Positions 1-6,803 of a stretch of 8,662 nt of DNA are shown here, piece by piece. The stretch's first letter is position 1. Each line of letters begins with the position of its first letter. The translations under genes were made by a program, and so were the position numbers. The notes under the pieces are model-generated. The model worked only from the letters and a program-made list of their open reading frames with translations. It did no database searches and was not told the origin of the DNA. The DNA comes from an uncultured Verrucomicrobium sp. (GTDB lineage Bacteria; Verrucomicrobiota; Verrucomicrobiia; Methylacidiphilales; GAS474): the NCBI GenBank assembly GCA_903889845.1, contig CAISZB010000398.1, positions 1 to 8,662 of the forward strand. The letters run 5' to 3'.

Positions 1-440
1 CTATCCCCGACGCGAAGTACGAGTCGACCCTCGTCACCCGCCTCATCAACGCCCTCATGATCGGTGGCAAGCGGTCCACCGCCGAGCGCATCGTCTACGG
101 TGCGATCGACTCGATCAACGAGGGGAACAAGGACAGCAACCCCCTCGACATCCTCAAGCGGGCCATCGACAACGTGAAGCCCCGCCTCGAGGTCAAGTCC
201 CGCCGCGTCGGCGGCGCCACCTACCAGGTTCCCATGGAAGTTCCCCCGGAGCGCCAGCTCGCCCTCGCAATGCGCTGGATCGTCGGCTTCGCCCAGAAGC
301 GCCGCGGCACCTCGATGCTCAAGGCCCTCGCCTCCGAGTTGAAGGACGCCGCCAACGCCCAGGGTAACGCCATCAAGAAGCGGGACGACGTCCACAAGAT
401 GGCCCAGGCCAATCGCGCCTTCGCCCATTTGAGATTCTAA
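1..440 (+). CDS. rpsG: 30S ribosomal protein S7, 5'-truncated by the window edge
   Basis: S7 nucleates assembly of the 30S head by binding the 3' major domain of 16S rRNA and lies near the E-site tRNA exit. The frame is open from the left edge (first full codon at position 3, reading [19 protein letters not shown]) and ends with TAA at 438-440, giving 145 visible residues; by comparison with E. coli S7 about a dozen N-terminal residues are missing. The ATG at 57 is an internal Met, not the start. Family hallmarks are [22 protein letters not shown] and the C-terminal [18 protein letters not shown]. The protein ends shortly after AFAH, without the long tail found in some strains. It is followed 41 bases later by fusA, the usual str-operon order; rpsL would be expected just upstream. 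In E. coli S7 is the translational repressor of this operon, but nothing here tests that. Confidence 0.97.
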   Translation, partial: IPDAKYESTLVTRLINALMIGGKRSTAERIVYGAIDSINEGNKDSNPLDILKRAIDNVKPRLEVKSRRVGGATYQVPMEVPPERQLALAMRWIVGFAQKRRGTSMLKALASELKDAANAQGNAIKKRDDVHKMAQANRAFAHLRF

Positions 441-481
441 GCGCTTCTAACGCACCGCAATTTCCTACCGATCCCAACGCC

Positions 482-2647
482 ATGTCCGCCGTCGCCGACC
501 CCAAAAAGAATCCGAACAGCCCGAAGCGCCCCTATCCGATGGAGCGCACGCGCAACTTCGGCATCTGCGCCCACATCGACGCGGGTAAGACCACGGCGAC
601 GGAGCGCATCCTCTTCTACACGGGCGCCGTCCACAAGATGGGCGAAGTCCATGAGGGGACGACCGTGACGGACTGGATGGAGCAGGAGCGCGAGCGCGGC
701 ATCACCATCACCTCCGCCGCCACCACCTGCTTCTGGCCCTCCCGGAAGGAAGAAGGCCTGGTCAAGGTGTTCGAAGGTCAGAAATTCCGCATCAACATCA
801 TCGACACCCCCGGCCACGTCGACTTCACGGCCGAGGTGGAGCGCTCCCTCCGCGTCCTCGACGGCGCGGTCGCCGTCTTCTGCGGTGTCGCCGGTGTGCA
901 GCCCCAGTCGGAGACCGTCTGGCGCCAGGCCACGAAGTACAACGTTCCCCGCATCGCGTTCGTCAACAAGATGGACCGCGTCGGTGCCAATTTCGAAAAC
1001 GCCGTCAAGGAAATGCGCCTGAAGCTCGGCGCCAACGCCTGGCCCGTCCTCATCCCCCTCGGCAAGGAAGACTACCTGAAGGGGCAGATCGACGTCGTCA
1101 ACCAGAAGGCCCTCGTCTACTCCGACGACGACCGTTTCGGTTCCCTCTACGCCGTCGAGGAGATTCCCGACGAGCACAAGGAAATGGCCGCCCAGGCCCT
1201 CCGCGACCTGGTCGAAGCCGTCGCCGACAAGGACGAGGAGATCGGCGAGCTCTTCCTCGAAGAGAAGCAGCCCACCCCCATCCAGCTCAAGCAGGCCATC
1301 CGCCGCCTCGTGCTGAAGAGCGAACTCGTTCCCGTCGTCGGCGGTTCCGCCTTCAAGAACAAGGGCGTCCAGATGCTCATCGACGCCGTCGTCGACTATC
1401 TCCCCAGCCCCCTCGACCGGTTCCCCGCCAAGGGTCAGGACCCGGACGACCATTCCGTCGAAGTCCTCGCCCCCGCCGACGACAGCAACAAGTTCTGCTC
1501 CCTCGCCTTCAAGCTCTGGACCGATCCCTTCGTCGGGAAGCTCGTCTTCTTCCGCGTCTACTCGGGCCAGCTCAACAAGGGCGACTCCGTCTACAATCCC
1601 CGGACGAACAAGACCGAGCGCATCAGCCGCATCGTCCAGATCCAGGCCGACAAGCGCGAGGACATCGAGACTGTCTACGCGGGCGATATCGCCGCCCTCG
1701 TCGGCGTCAAGAACATCCAGACCGGCGACACCCTCGCCGACACCGATTACGCCATCCAGCTGGAGCCCCCCTCCTTCCCCGAGCCCGTCATCTCCATGGC
1801 GATCGAGCCGAAGACCAAGGCCGACCGCGAAAAGATGGGCGACGGCCTGGGCCGCCTGATGGAAGAGGACCCCACCTTCTTCGTCTCCACGAACGAGGAA
1901 ACCGGCCAGACGATCATCGCCGGCATGGGCGAACTCCACCTCGACATCATCTGCGACCGCCTCAAGCGCGAATTCAACGTCCTCACGAACGCCGGCGCCC
2001 CCCAGATCGCCTACCGCGAGACCATCCTCAAGGAAGCCAAGGGCGAGGGCAAGCTCGTCAAGCAGTCGGGCGGCCGCGGTCAATACGGCCATGTCATCCT
2101 CGAAGTCATCCCCAACGAACGGGGCAAGGGCAACGAGGTCGAGAGCAAGGTCGTCGGCGGCAACATCCCGAAGGAATACATCGGGCCCTGCAAGAAGGGC
2201 GTCGAAGAGGCCCTCCAGAACGGCATCGTCAACAACAGCCAGGTCATCGACGTCAAGGTCAACATCCTCGACGGCAGCTACCACGAGGTCGACTCGAACG
2301 AACTCGCCTTCAAGATGGCCGCGATCTTCGCCACGAAGAACGCCCTCGAAAAGGCGAACTCGATCCTCCTGGAGCCGATCATGAAGGTCGAAGTTTCCAC
2401 CCCGGACGAGTTCCAGGGCGACATCCTCGGCGACCTCAACCGCCGCCGCGGCAAGATCATGAACGTCGAAACGAAGGGGATCACCTCCGACGTCCACGCC
2501 GAGGTCCCCCTCGCGGAGATGTTCGGCTACGTCAACAATATCCGTTCCATGTCGAAGGGCCGCGCGGCCTATTCGATGGAGCCTTCCCACTTCGAGCAGG
2601 TTCCCGCCCAGATCCTCGCCCAGATCAAGGAGCAAAAGAAGGGCTAG
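482..2647 (+). CDS. fusA: Elongation factor G (EF-G)
   Basis: EF-G is the cytosolic GTPase that drives tRNA-mRNA translocation and, with RRF, ribosome recycling. The 721 residues cover the full five-domain protein. The P-loop AHIDAGKT is at residues 30-37, the switch region [11 protein letters not shown] follows near residue 75, DTPGH is at 108-112 and NKMD at 162-165. Domain II starts near residue 320. The domain IV tip has GSYHEVDS with His601, matching E. coli His583, which matters for translocation. Domain V contains EPIMKVEV and ends in [21 protein letters not shown]. The P-loop is followed by TATERIL, where TTTERIL or TLTERIL is more usual. The start at 482 leaves a Lys/Pro-rich extension of about 18 residues before RTRNFGI; the alternative ATG at 539 would leave only four residues before the conserved N. 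The leader 441-481 has no Shine-Dalgarno sequence. The next gene is rpsJ, not tuf. Confidence 0.98.
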   Translation: MSAVADPKKNPNSPKRPYPMERTRNFGICAHIDAGKTTATERILFYTGAVHKMGEVHEGTTVTDWMEQERERGITITSAATTCFWPSRKEEGLVKVFEGQKFRINIIDTPGHVDFTAEVERSLRVLDGAVAVFCGVAGVQPQSETVWRQATKYNVPRIAFVNKMDRVGANFENAVKEMRLKLGANAWPVLIPLGKEDYLKGQIDVVNQKALVYSDDDRFGSLYAVEEIPDEHKEMAAQALRDLVEAVADKDEEIGELFLEEKQPTPIQLKQAIRRLVLKSELVPVVGGSAFKNKGVQMLIDAVVDYLPSPLDRFPAKGQDPDDHSVEVLAPADDSNKFCSLAFKLWTDPFVGKLVFFRVYSGQLNKGDSVYNPRTNKTERISRIVQIQADKREDIETVYAGDIAALVGVKNIQTGDTLADTDYAIQLEPPSFPEPVISMAIEPKTKADREKMGDGLGRLMEEDPTFFVSTNEETGQTIIAGMGELHLDIICDRLKREFNVLTNAGAPQIAYRETILKEAKGEGKLVKQSGGRGQYGHVILEVIPNERGKGNEVESKVVGGNIPKEYIGPCKKGVEEALQNGIVNNSQVIDVKVNILDGSYHEVDSNELAFKMAAIFATKNALEKANSILLEPIMKVEVSTPDEFQGDILGDLNRRRGKIMNVETKGITSDVHAEVPLAEMFGYVNNIRSMSKGRAAYSMEPSHFEQVPAQILAQIKEQKKG

Positions 2648-2711
2648 ACTCACCCCCAGCGCAGGCAGGCCACCGAGCCGACTTGTTCTTTATCAATAAC
2701 CACGCATTCCT

Positions 2712-3017
2712 ATGGCTACCAAGATTCGTATCCGCCTCAAAGGCTTTGACTATCGCCTCCTCGACCGCGCCGCGGTCGAGATCGCGGACACCGCCCGCCG
2801 CACCGGCTCCGCCGTCGCGGGCCCGATCCCCCTTCCGACGAAGATCGAGAAGTACACCGTGAACCGCTCGCCTCACGTCGACAAGAAGAGCATGGACCAG
2901 TTCGAGATCCGGACGCACAAGCGCCTCCTCGACATCGTCGAACCGACCTCGAAGACCGTGGACGAGCTGAAGAAGCTCAACCTCCCCGCCGGCGTCGATA
3001 TCACGATCAAGATCTAG
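2712..3017 (+). CDS. rpsJ: 30S ribosomal protein S10 (NusE)
   Basis: S10 is a 30S head protein and, as NusE, the partner of NusB in transcription antitermination and of NusG in coupling transcription to translation. The 101-residue product is the usual length. The family signature starts with [19 protein letters not shown] at residues 52-70, within the long loop that contacts 16S rRNA. The start is the only ATG in a sensible place; the upstream 64 bases, including the AT-rich TTTATCAATAACC, have no purine-rich Shine-Dalgarno sequence. The gap from fusA is only 64 bases and contains no convincing hairpin plus T-run, so the str and S10 groups appear to be read as one transcript. There is no room for an E. 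coli-type S10 leader with its L4-responsive hairpins. Confidence 0.98.
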   Translation: MATKIRIRLKGFDYRLLDRAAVEIADTARRTGSAVAGPIPLPTKIEKYTVNRSPHVDKKSMDQFEIRTHKRLLDIVEPTSKTVDELKKLNLPAGVDITIKI

Positions 3018-3048
3018 TCGCATCACTTAGCTTTTACCGGGCACACAT

Positions 3049-3765
3049 ATGAGCGTTGGCATTTTAGGCAAGAAAATCGGCATGACCCGCATCTACGACG
3101 AAGCGGGCGTCTCCACCCCCGTTACGGTCATCGAGGCCGAACCGAACGTGATCCTCCAGGTCAAGGGCCTGGAGAAGGACAAGTATCAGGCCGTCCAGGT
3201 CGGCTTCTCCGAGCAGAAGGAGCAGCGCCTCTCGAAGCCCGTCGCCGGGCACTTCAAGAAGGCGGGCGTCTCCGCGAAGCGCTACATCCGCGAGTTCCGC
3301 CTCGACGGCAAGCCGGGCGAGGCCGAATACAAGGTCGGCGACCAGATCAAGGTCGATACCTTCAAGGTCGGCCAGGTCGTCGATGTCATCGGCGTCTCCA
3401 AGGGCAAGGGCTTCCAGGGGCCGATGAAGAAGCACAACTTCCACGGCCAGGGTGCCGCCCACGGTTCCAAGACGCATCGCCGTAACGGCGCCGTCGGTCA
3501 GCGTTCCACGCCGGGCCGCATCTTCAAGAACATGGGCATGGCCGGCCACATGGGCGATGAGAACGTCACCGTCCAGAACCTCCGCGTCATCCAGGTCCGC
3601 CCCGACGACAACACCCTCATCGTCAACGGCGCCGTCCCCGGCGCCAACGGGAACCTCGTCGTCGTCCGCACGGCGATCAAGGGTCAGCCCCGGGTCAAGA
3701 AGGTCACGGCCTCGAAGCCGGCGAACCCGATGAAGGAAGCCAAGAAGGCGGGTGGCAAGAAGTAA
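3049..3765 (+). CDS. rplC: 50S ribosomal protein L3
   Basis: L3 binds the 3' end of 23S rRNA, starts 50S assembly and sends a loop towards the peptidyl-transferase centre. The N-terminus GILGKKIGMTRIYDEAG is the diagnostic L3 opening, and the core loop includes KGKGFQGPMKKHNFHGQGAAHG followed by a TPGRIFKNMGMAGHMG stretch. His167 in MAGHMG lies where E. coli has Gln150, the PrmB methylation site, so that modification is not expected here; His at this place is also found in other bacteria. At 238 residues it is about 30 longer than E. coli L3, and the excess is a basic C-terminal tail ending EAKKAGGKK. No Shine-Dalgarno sequence precedes the ATG, and 31 bases separate it from rpsJ. Confidence 0.98.
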   Translation: MSVGILGKKIGMTRIYDEAGVSTPVTVIEAEPNVILQVKGLEKDKYQAVQVGFSEQKEQRLSKPVAGHFKKAGVSAKRYIREFRLDGKPGEAEYKVGDQIKVDTFKVGQVVDVIGVSKGKGFQGPMKKHNFHGQGAAHGSKTHRRNGAVGQRSTPGRIFKNMGMAGHMGDENVTVQNLRVIQVRPDDNTLIVNGAVPGANGNLVVVRTAIKGQPRVKKVTASKPANPMKEAKKAGGKK

Positions 3766-3801
3766 TCCTTCTCGCCTTTCCCCCATAAACGAATCGCAGC
3801 C

Positions 3802-4416
3802 ATGAGCAAAGCAACCACTCTTAACCTCGAACAGGCAGGCAAACTCCTGCAGGTCGAGCTGATCGCCAACGGCAAGGGCACCCAGGCCCTCCACGACACC
3901 GTCGTCGCCTACCGCGCCAACCGGCGCGCGGGTACCCGCGGCACCAAGACCAAGGCCACCGTCCAGAAGTCGGGCAAGAAGCCCTGGCGCCAGAAGGGCA
4001 CCGGCCGCGCCCGCGCCGGCTACTTCGCCTCCCCCATCTGGCGCGGCGGCGGCGTCGTCTTCGGTCCCCAGAACCGGGATTTCTCCAAGATCACCCCGAA
4101 GAAGGTCAAGCAGTTGGCCCTCAAGAAGGCCCTGAGCGTCCGCGCGAAGGACGAGGCCCTCGTCCTCGTCGATACCCTCGAACTGAAGGAAGCGAAGACC
4201 AAGGTCCTCGTCGCCCTCCTCGAAGGACTGAAGATCGAGGGGTCCGTCCTCATCGTCCTCGCCGAGGCCAATGAGAACATCTACCTCGCTTCCCGCAACC
4301 ACCTGGCGCTGGAAGCCGTCACCGCCGATTCCGTCAACGCCGAGGACCTCCTCCGCTTCGACAAGATCGTCCTCACCCAGGCCGCCGCCGACAAGATCGC
4401 GGCGCGCCTCAAGTAA
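3802..4416 (+). CDS. rplD: 50S ribosomal protein L4 (L4/L1e family)
   Basis: L4 binds domains I and II of 23S rRNA and extends a loop into the wall of the exit tunnel. In E. coli it also represses the S10 operon. The 204 residues match the usual length. The extended loop has the family hallmark KKPWRQKGTGRARAG at residues 59-73, followed by SPIWRGGGVVFGP at 77-89. The C-terminal half is the alpha/beta fold ending AAADKIAARLK. The start at 3802 lies 36 bases after rplC in a pyrimidine-rich leader with no Shine-Dalgarno sequence. Because the S10 leader known from gammaproteobacteria is absent upstream of rpsJ, L4 autoregulation by that mechanism is not supported here. Confidence 0.98.
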   Translation: MSKATTLNLEQAGKLLQVELIANGKGTQALHDTVVAYRANRRAGTRGTKTKATVQKSGKKPWRQKGTGRARAGYFASPIWRGGGVVFGPQNRDFSKITPKKVKQLALKKALSVRAKDEALVLVDTLELKEAKTKVLVALLEGLKIEGSVLIVLAEANENIYLASRNHLALEAVTADSVNAEDLLRFDKIVLTQAAADKIAARLK

Positions 4417-4429
4417 CCGAGTAAGTCCC

Positions 4430-4714
4430 ATGCGCGATCCCTACACCATCATCAAGTCGCCCCGCGTCACCGAGAAGGGCACCGCCCTTTCCGAGAAGGC
4501 GAACCAGTACGTCTTCGAAGTCGCCCGCGACGCCACGAAGATCGAGATCAAGTACGCCGTCGAGCGGATCTTCAGCAAGAAGGTCACCTCGGTGAACACT
4601 CTCAACGTCCGCGGCAAGGCGAAGCGCAGCCGCCTGGGTAAGGCGACCACGACGTCGGCCAAGAAGAAGGCCATCGTCACCCTGAAGGACGGGGACAAGA
4701 TCGAGCTGGTCTAA
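4430..4714 (+). CDS. rplW: 50S ribosomal protein L23
   Basis: L23 sits at the mouth of the exit tunnel and is the docking site for trigger factor and SRP. The 94-residue product begins MRDPYTIIKSPRVTEKGTAL, the standard L23 opening, and continues with YVFEVARDATKIEIKYAVE and the positively charged loop VNTLNVRGKAKR. It ends on a beta strand, IVTLKDGDKIELV. The same frame is open further upstream (an ATG at 4271 inside rplD), but the product then gains 53 residues unlike L23, so the ATG at 4430, 13 bases after the rplD stop, is chosen. Glu16 near the conserved trigger-factor docking site of other L23 proteins is compatible with that role, though I cannot align it exactly. Confidence 0.97.
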   Translation: MRDPYTIIKSPRVTEKGTALSEKANQYVFEVARDATKIEIKYAVERIFSKKVTSVNTLNVRGKAKRSRLGKATTTSAKKKAIVTLKDGDKIELV

Positions 4715-4736
4715 ACTCCTCAACCGGTAAACCACT

Positions 4737-5579
4737 ATGGCCACCAAGAATTTCCGCCCCCTGACGCCCTCCCTGCGCACCACGCAGCTGGCCGACTTCT
4801 CCGACATCACGGCGAGCAAGCCCGAGCGTTCCCTGACCGAGCCGATCCGCAAGTCCGGCGGTCGCAACAACAACGGACGCCTGACCATGCGCCATCGCGG
4901 CGGCGGTCACAAGCAGCGCTATCGGATCATCGACTTCAAGCGGAACAAGATCGGCGTCGTCGCCGTCGTCGAGACGATCGAGTACGATCCGAACCGCACC
5001 TGCCGCATCGCCCTCCTGAAGTACCAGGACGGGGAGAAGCGCTACATCCTCGCCCCGAACGGCCTGACCGTCGGCGCGAAGATCAAGGCCGGTCCCGACG
5101 CGGAGCCGACCGTCGGCAACGCGCTCCCGATCGACAAGATCCCCCTGGGCCTCCCGATCCACAATATCGAGGTGATCCCGGGCCGCGGCGGCCAGCTCGT
5201 CCGCTCCGCCGGTGGCAACGCCACCGTCATGGCGATCGACGCGGGCTACTCCAACATCCGTCTTCCCTCCGGCGAAATCCGGAAGGTCCTCGCTGCCGCC
5301 TACGCCACGGTCGGCCAGGTCGGCAACCTGGAGCACTTCAACAAGTCCCTCGGCAAGGCCGGGCGCAGCCGGTGGATGGGTATCCGTCCCACCGTCCGCG
5401 GCATGGTGATGAACCCGGTCGATCACCCGAACGGTGGCGGTCAGGGCAAGAGCAAGGGCGGCGGCGGACGCCAGCAGCTGAAGTCCCCGTGGGGCCAGTA
5501 CGCCAAGGGTCTCAAGACCCGGGCGCGCTACAAGGCGAGCGACAAGTTCATTGTCGAGCGCCGGAAGAAGAAAAAGTAG
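4737..5579 (+). CDS. rplB: 50S ribosomal protein L2
   Basis: L2 is one of the largest and most conserved 50S proteins. It helps join the subunits and supports the peptidyl-transferase centre. The 280 residues include the N-terminal RNA-binding region with [18 protein letters not shown], a central SH3-like barrel, and the C-terminal [19 protein letters not shown] stretch. His230 (E. coli His229 counted without the initiator Met) is present, but the second His of the usual NPVDHPHGGG is Asn232, and the following GEG is GQG. After it comes a Gly/Lys/Ser-rich segment ([11 protein letters not shown]) and the basic end VERRKKKK, seven residues longer overall than E. coli L2. The ATG is preceded by AACCACT and no Shine-Dalgarno sequence, and lies 22 bases after rplW. 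Confidence 0.98.
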   Translation: MATKNFRPLTPSLRTTQLADFSDITASKPERSLTEPIRKSGGRNNNGRLTMRHRGGGHKQRYRIIDFKRNKIGVVAVVETIEYDPNRTCRIALLKYQDGEKRYILAPNGLTVGAKIKAGPDAEPTVGNALPIDKIPLGLPIHNIEVIPGRGGQLVRSAGGNATVMAIDAGYSNIRLPSGEIRKVLAAAYATVGQVGNLEHFNKSLGKAGRSRWMGIRPTVRGMVMNPVDHPNGGGQGKSKGGGGRQQLKSPWGQYAKGLKTRARYKASDKFIVERRKKKK

Positions 5580-5618
5580 CCCTGCAGCAATCAATTAACT
5601 CCTCACAGGTAACACATC

Positions 5619-5897
5619 ATGGGACGCAGTCTTAGCAAAGGTCCGTTCGTCGACGACCATCTGATCGAGAAAGTCGATAAGATGGCCAAAGCCGCCGTGA
5701 AGAAGCCGATCAAAACCTGGTCGCGCCGCTCGCTGGTGACGCCCGATTTTGTCGGTCACACCTTCCTGGTTCACAACGGCAAGATTTTCAACTCGGTCTT
5801 CGTGACCGAAAACATGGTCGGCCACCGCCTGGGCGAATTCTCGCCCACCCGCACCTTCAAGCGGCACGGTAGCCACACCGAGAAGGTCGCGAAGTAA
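5619..5897 (+). CDS. rpsS: 30S ribosomal protein S19
   Basis: S19 forms a complex with S13 in the 30S head close to the A-site tRNA. The 92-residue product has the normal length and shows [19 protein letters not shown] at the start, [18 protein letters not shown] in the middle and the PROSITE-type ending [18 protein letters not shown]. The leader holds only a weak AGGT about ten bases before the ATG. The stop TAA at 5895-5897 is part of a strong hairpin (5892-5917). In nearly all bacteria the next gene is rplV; here it is a gene for an unrelated exported protein, and rplV follows only at 6804. Confidence 0.98.
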   Translation: MGRSLSKGPFVDDHLIEKVDKMAKAAVKKPIKTWSRRSLVTPDFVGHTFLVHNGKIFNSVFVTENMVGHRLGEFSPTRTFKRHGSHTEKVAK

Positions 5898-5917
5898 GCC
5901 TCGTTTGAGGCTTGCTT
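5892..5917 (+). other. Hairpin spanning the rpsS stop codon
   Basis: AAGCCTC (5896-5902) and GAGGCTT (5907-5913) are perfect reverse complements around a GTTT loop. The stem extends outward with T:G, G:C, A:T and A:T pairs to 5892/5917, for 11 pairs with one wobble. It contains the rpsS stop codon. There is no T-run after it (GGGCC follows), so it is not a standard intrinsic terminator. A role as an RNA processing site, stability element or attenuator ahead of the inserted gene is inference only. Confidence 0.6.
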
Positions 5918-5926
5918 GGGCCTTCC

Positions 5927-5930
5927 GGAG
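5927..5930 (+). promoter_or_regulatory. Shine-Dalgarno sequence deciding the start of the inserted gene
   Basis: GGAG lies nine bases before the ATG at 5940. This supports ATG 5940 over the in-frame TTG at 5916, which would add eight residues ahead of a normal signal peptide and is itself inside the hairpin stem. Most r-protein genes upstream of this point have no comparable motif. Confidence 0.75.
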
Positions 5931-5939
5931 ACGGACGCC

Positions 5940-6764
5940 ATGAAGGGAGCCATCGGGAATCCCGCCCGATGGCTTCGGCGTCTAGTTTGGGTGTCGGTAG
6001 CGGGAACGATTTTGTTGGTTTCGGTCGGGGCTCAAGCCCAGGCCGATAGTTCTTTGACGGTCAATGGGGGAAGCGAAACCGGAGGGTCGAAAGACCCGAA
6101 GGGGCCGGTTCCCCCGGACAAAGGTGGCAAGGGTGACGGCAACGCGACAGTGGCCGATCTGCAGGAGCAGATCCGGAAACTGCAGCAGAGCCTCACCCTG
6201 GCGAATGCGGACGCGGAGGCGTTCCGACGGCAGTGGCAGGAACTTCGTTTGAGGGACCAGGCCCTGGGCGTCGAGATGCTGACGGACGACGAAAAGCGGT
6301 TGCAGAACCGGGTCGTCGAAGCGGTACGGGAGTTGTACCAGACGGAAAAGGAACGGCGTGAGGCCGTCAACCGTCTCAAGCAGCTCCTCGACGCCGGACG
6401 CGAGGTTCTTAGAGGCACGACAGGAGTCGATCCCCATAAGGGGGCCGACTTTGAAGTGGCTTCCCGCGCTGCGGCCGAGTTTCTGGCCGCGCGGAAGGAA
6501 CCGGGGGTGCCCCTCGCGGGGGACCTCAGCCAGGTGCAGGTCGTCCACGTGAACGGGGACCTCGGCACGGTGATCCTCAACGCGGGGGCCGAGCTGGGAA
6601 TCGCCCCGGGAGTGCCGTTCCGGATCGTCCGGGACGGGCAGACGATCGGGACGGCCCGGGCCTTTGAAGTCAGGGAGAAGGTTTGCGCGGCGGTGGTTGA
6701 GACCATCGCAAGCGGAAAAGAGTTGAAGATTGGTGATAGGGCCGCTTTGGCGGCACAAAAATAA
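5940..6764 (+). CDS. Uncharacterised exported coiled-coil protein with a beta-rich C-terminal domain
   Basis: I do not recognise a named family. The 274-residue product starts with a basic n-region (RWLRR, residues 10-14) and a hydrophobic segment (15-31, VWVSVAGTILLVSVGA), with likely signal-peptidase sites after AQA at 33 or 35, so it is probably exported. Alternatively, the segment could stay as a membrane anchor. Residues 42-68 are a Gly/Pro/Lys/Asp linker. Residues 70-157 are charged and Gln/Glu/Arg/Leu-rich with heptad-like spacing, suggesting a coiled coil. Residues 198-271 look beta-rich: VVHVNGDLGTVILNAGAELG, then PGVPFRIVRDGQTIGTARA, then VCAAVVE and ELKIGDRAAL. This resembles the C-terminal domains of FlgT-like proteins and, in overall layout (hydrophobic N-terminus, coiled coil, beta domain), a small MreC; neither link is proven. 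The gene lies between rpsS and rplV, 42 and 39 bases away. Codon use (Arg CGG 11 of 23, CGC 2, AGA/AGG 4) differs from the CGC-dominated r-protein genes. Confidence 0.85.
   Translation: MKGAIGNPARWLRRLVWVSVAGTILLVSVGAQAQADSSLTVNGGSETGGSKDPKGPVPPDKGGKGDGNATVADLQEQIRKLQQSLTLANADAEAFRRQWQELRLRDQALGVEMLTDDEKRLQNRVVEAVRELYQTEKERREAVNRLKQLLDAGREVLRGTTGVDPHKGADFEVASRAAAEFLAARKEPGVPLAGDLSQVQVVHVNGDLGTVILNAGAELGIAPGVPFRIVRDGQTIGTARAFEVREKVCAAVVETIASGKELKIGDRAALAAQK
5946..5976 (+). other. Hairpin within the first codons of the inserted gene
   Basis: AGCCATCGGG (5948-5957) and CCCGATGGCT (5965-5974) are perfect 10-base reverse complements with a seven-base loop AATCCCG; the stem extends by a G:T and a G:C pair to 5946/5976. 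It begins four bases after the ATG, covering codons 3-13. A stem this close to the start can limit initiation, so a translational effect is plausible but inferred. A smaller nested pairing, CGGG/CCCG at 5954-5964, competes with it. Confidence 0.6.
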
Positions 6765-6790
6765 GGAGCTCGGGCTCCGAAAAAACCCGA
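6765..6790 (+). other. Alternative small hairpins between the inserted gene and rplV
   Basis: Directly after the stop, GGAGC (6765-6769) pairs with GCTCC (6774-6778) around TCGG. An overlapping alternative pairs TCGGG (6770-6774) with CCCGA (6786-6790), and the two cannot form together. The second reaches the first base of the rplV Shine-Dalgarno sequence. No T-run follows on the + strand, so it is not a terminator for this operon. Confidence 0.4.
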
Positions 6791-6794
6791 AGGA
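6790..6794 (+). promoter_or_regulatory. Shine-Dalgarno sequence of rplV
   Basis: AAGGA lies nine bases before the ATG at 6804, in an A-rich stretch. It is one of the clearer ribosome-binding sites in the window and contrasts with the motif-free leaders of fusA to rplB. Confidence 0.7.
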
Positions 6795-6803
6795 AAAAAG
6801 TTT

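Noticed and set aside
437..2653. 738-codon open frame on the minus strand opposite fusA, and similar long minus-strand frames opposite rplC/rplD, rplB and rpsC/rplP
   Set aside because: They mirror well-recognised genes. Strong use of C or G in third codon positions removes stops from the antisense frame. Their products are low-complexity Asp/Leu/Val/Gly-rich sequences with no family resemblance.
2648..2711. Promoter or L4-responsive leader before rpsJ
   Set aside because: The gap is too short for the known leader, and I saw no convincing -35/-10 pair or stable hairpin.
4271..4429. Upstream ATG extension of rplW
   Set aside because: The added residues are the shadow of rplD in another frame, and the L23 family begins at the 4430 Met.
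5916..5939. TTG at 5916 as the start of the inserted gene
   Set aside because: It lies in the hairpin stem and has no ribosome-binding site, while ATG 5940 has GGAG nine bases upstream and gives a standard signal-peptide n-region.
6755..6780. Minus-strand intrinsic terminator (hairpin followed by TTATTTTTG when read in reverse)
   Set aside because: No minus-strand gene ends here, the stem is only five pairs, and the T-run is simply the A-rich end of the inserted gene.
5898..6803. Mobile element carrying the inserted gene
   Set aside because: No transposase, terminal inverted repeats at the borders or target-site duplication could be found; the inverted repeats seen are local hairpins.
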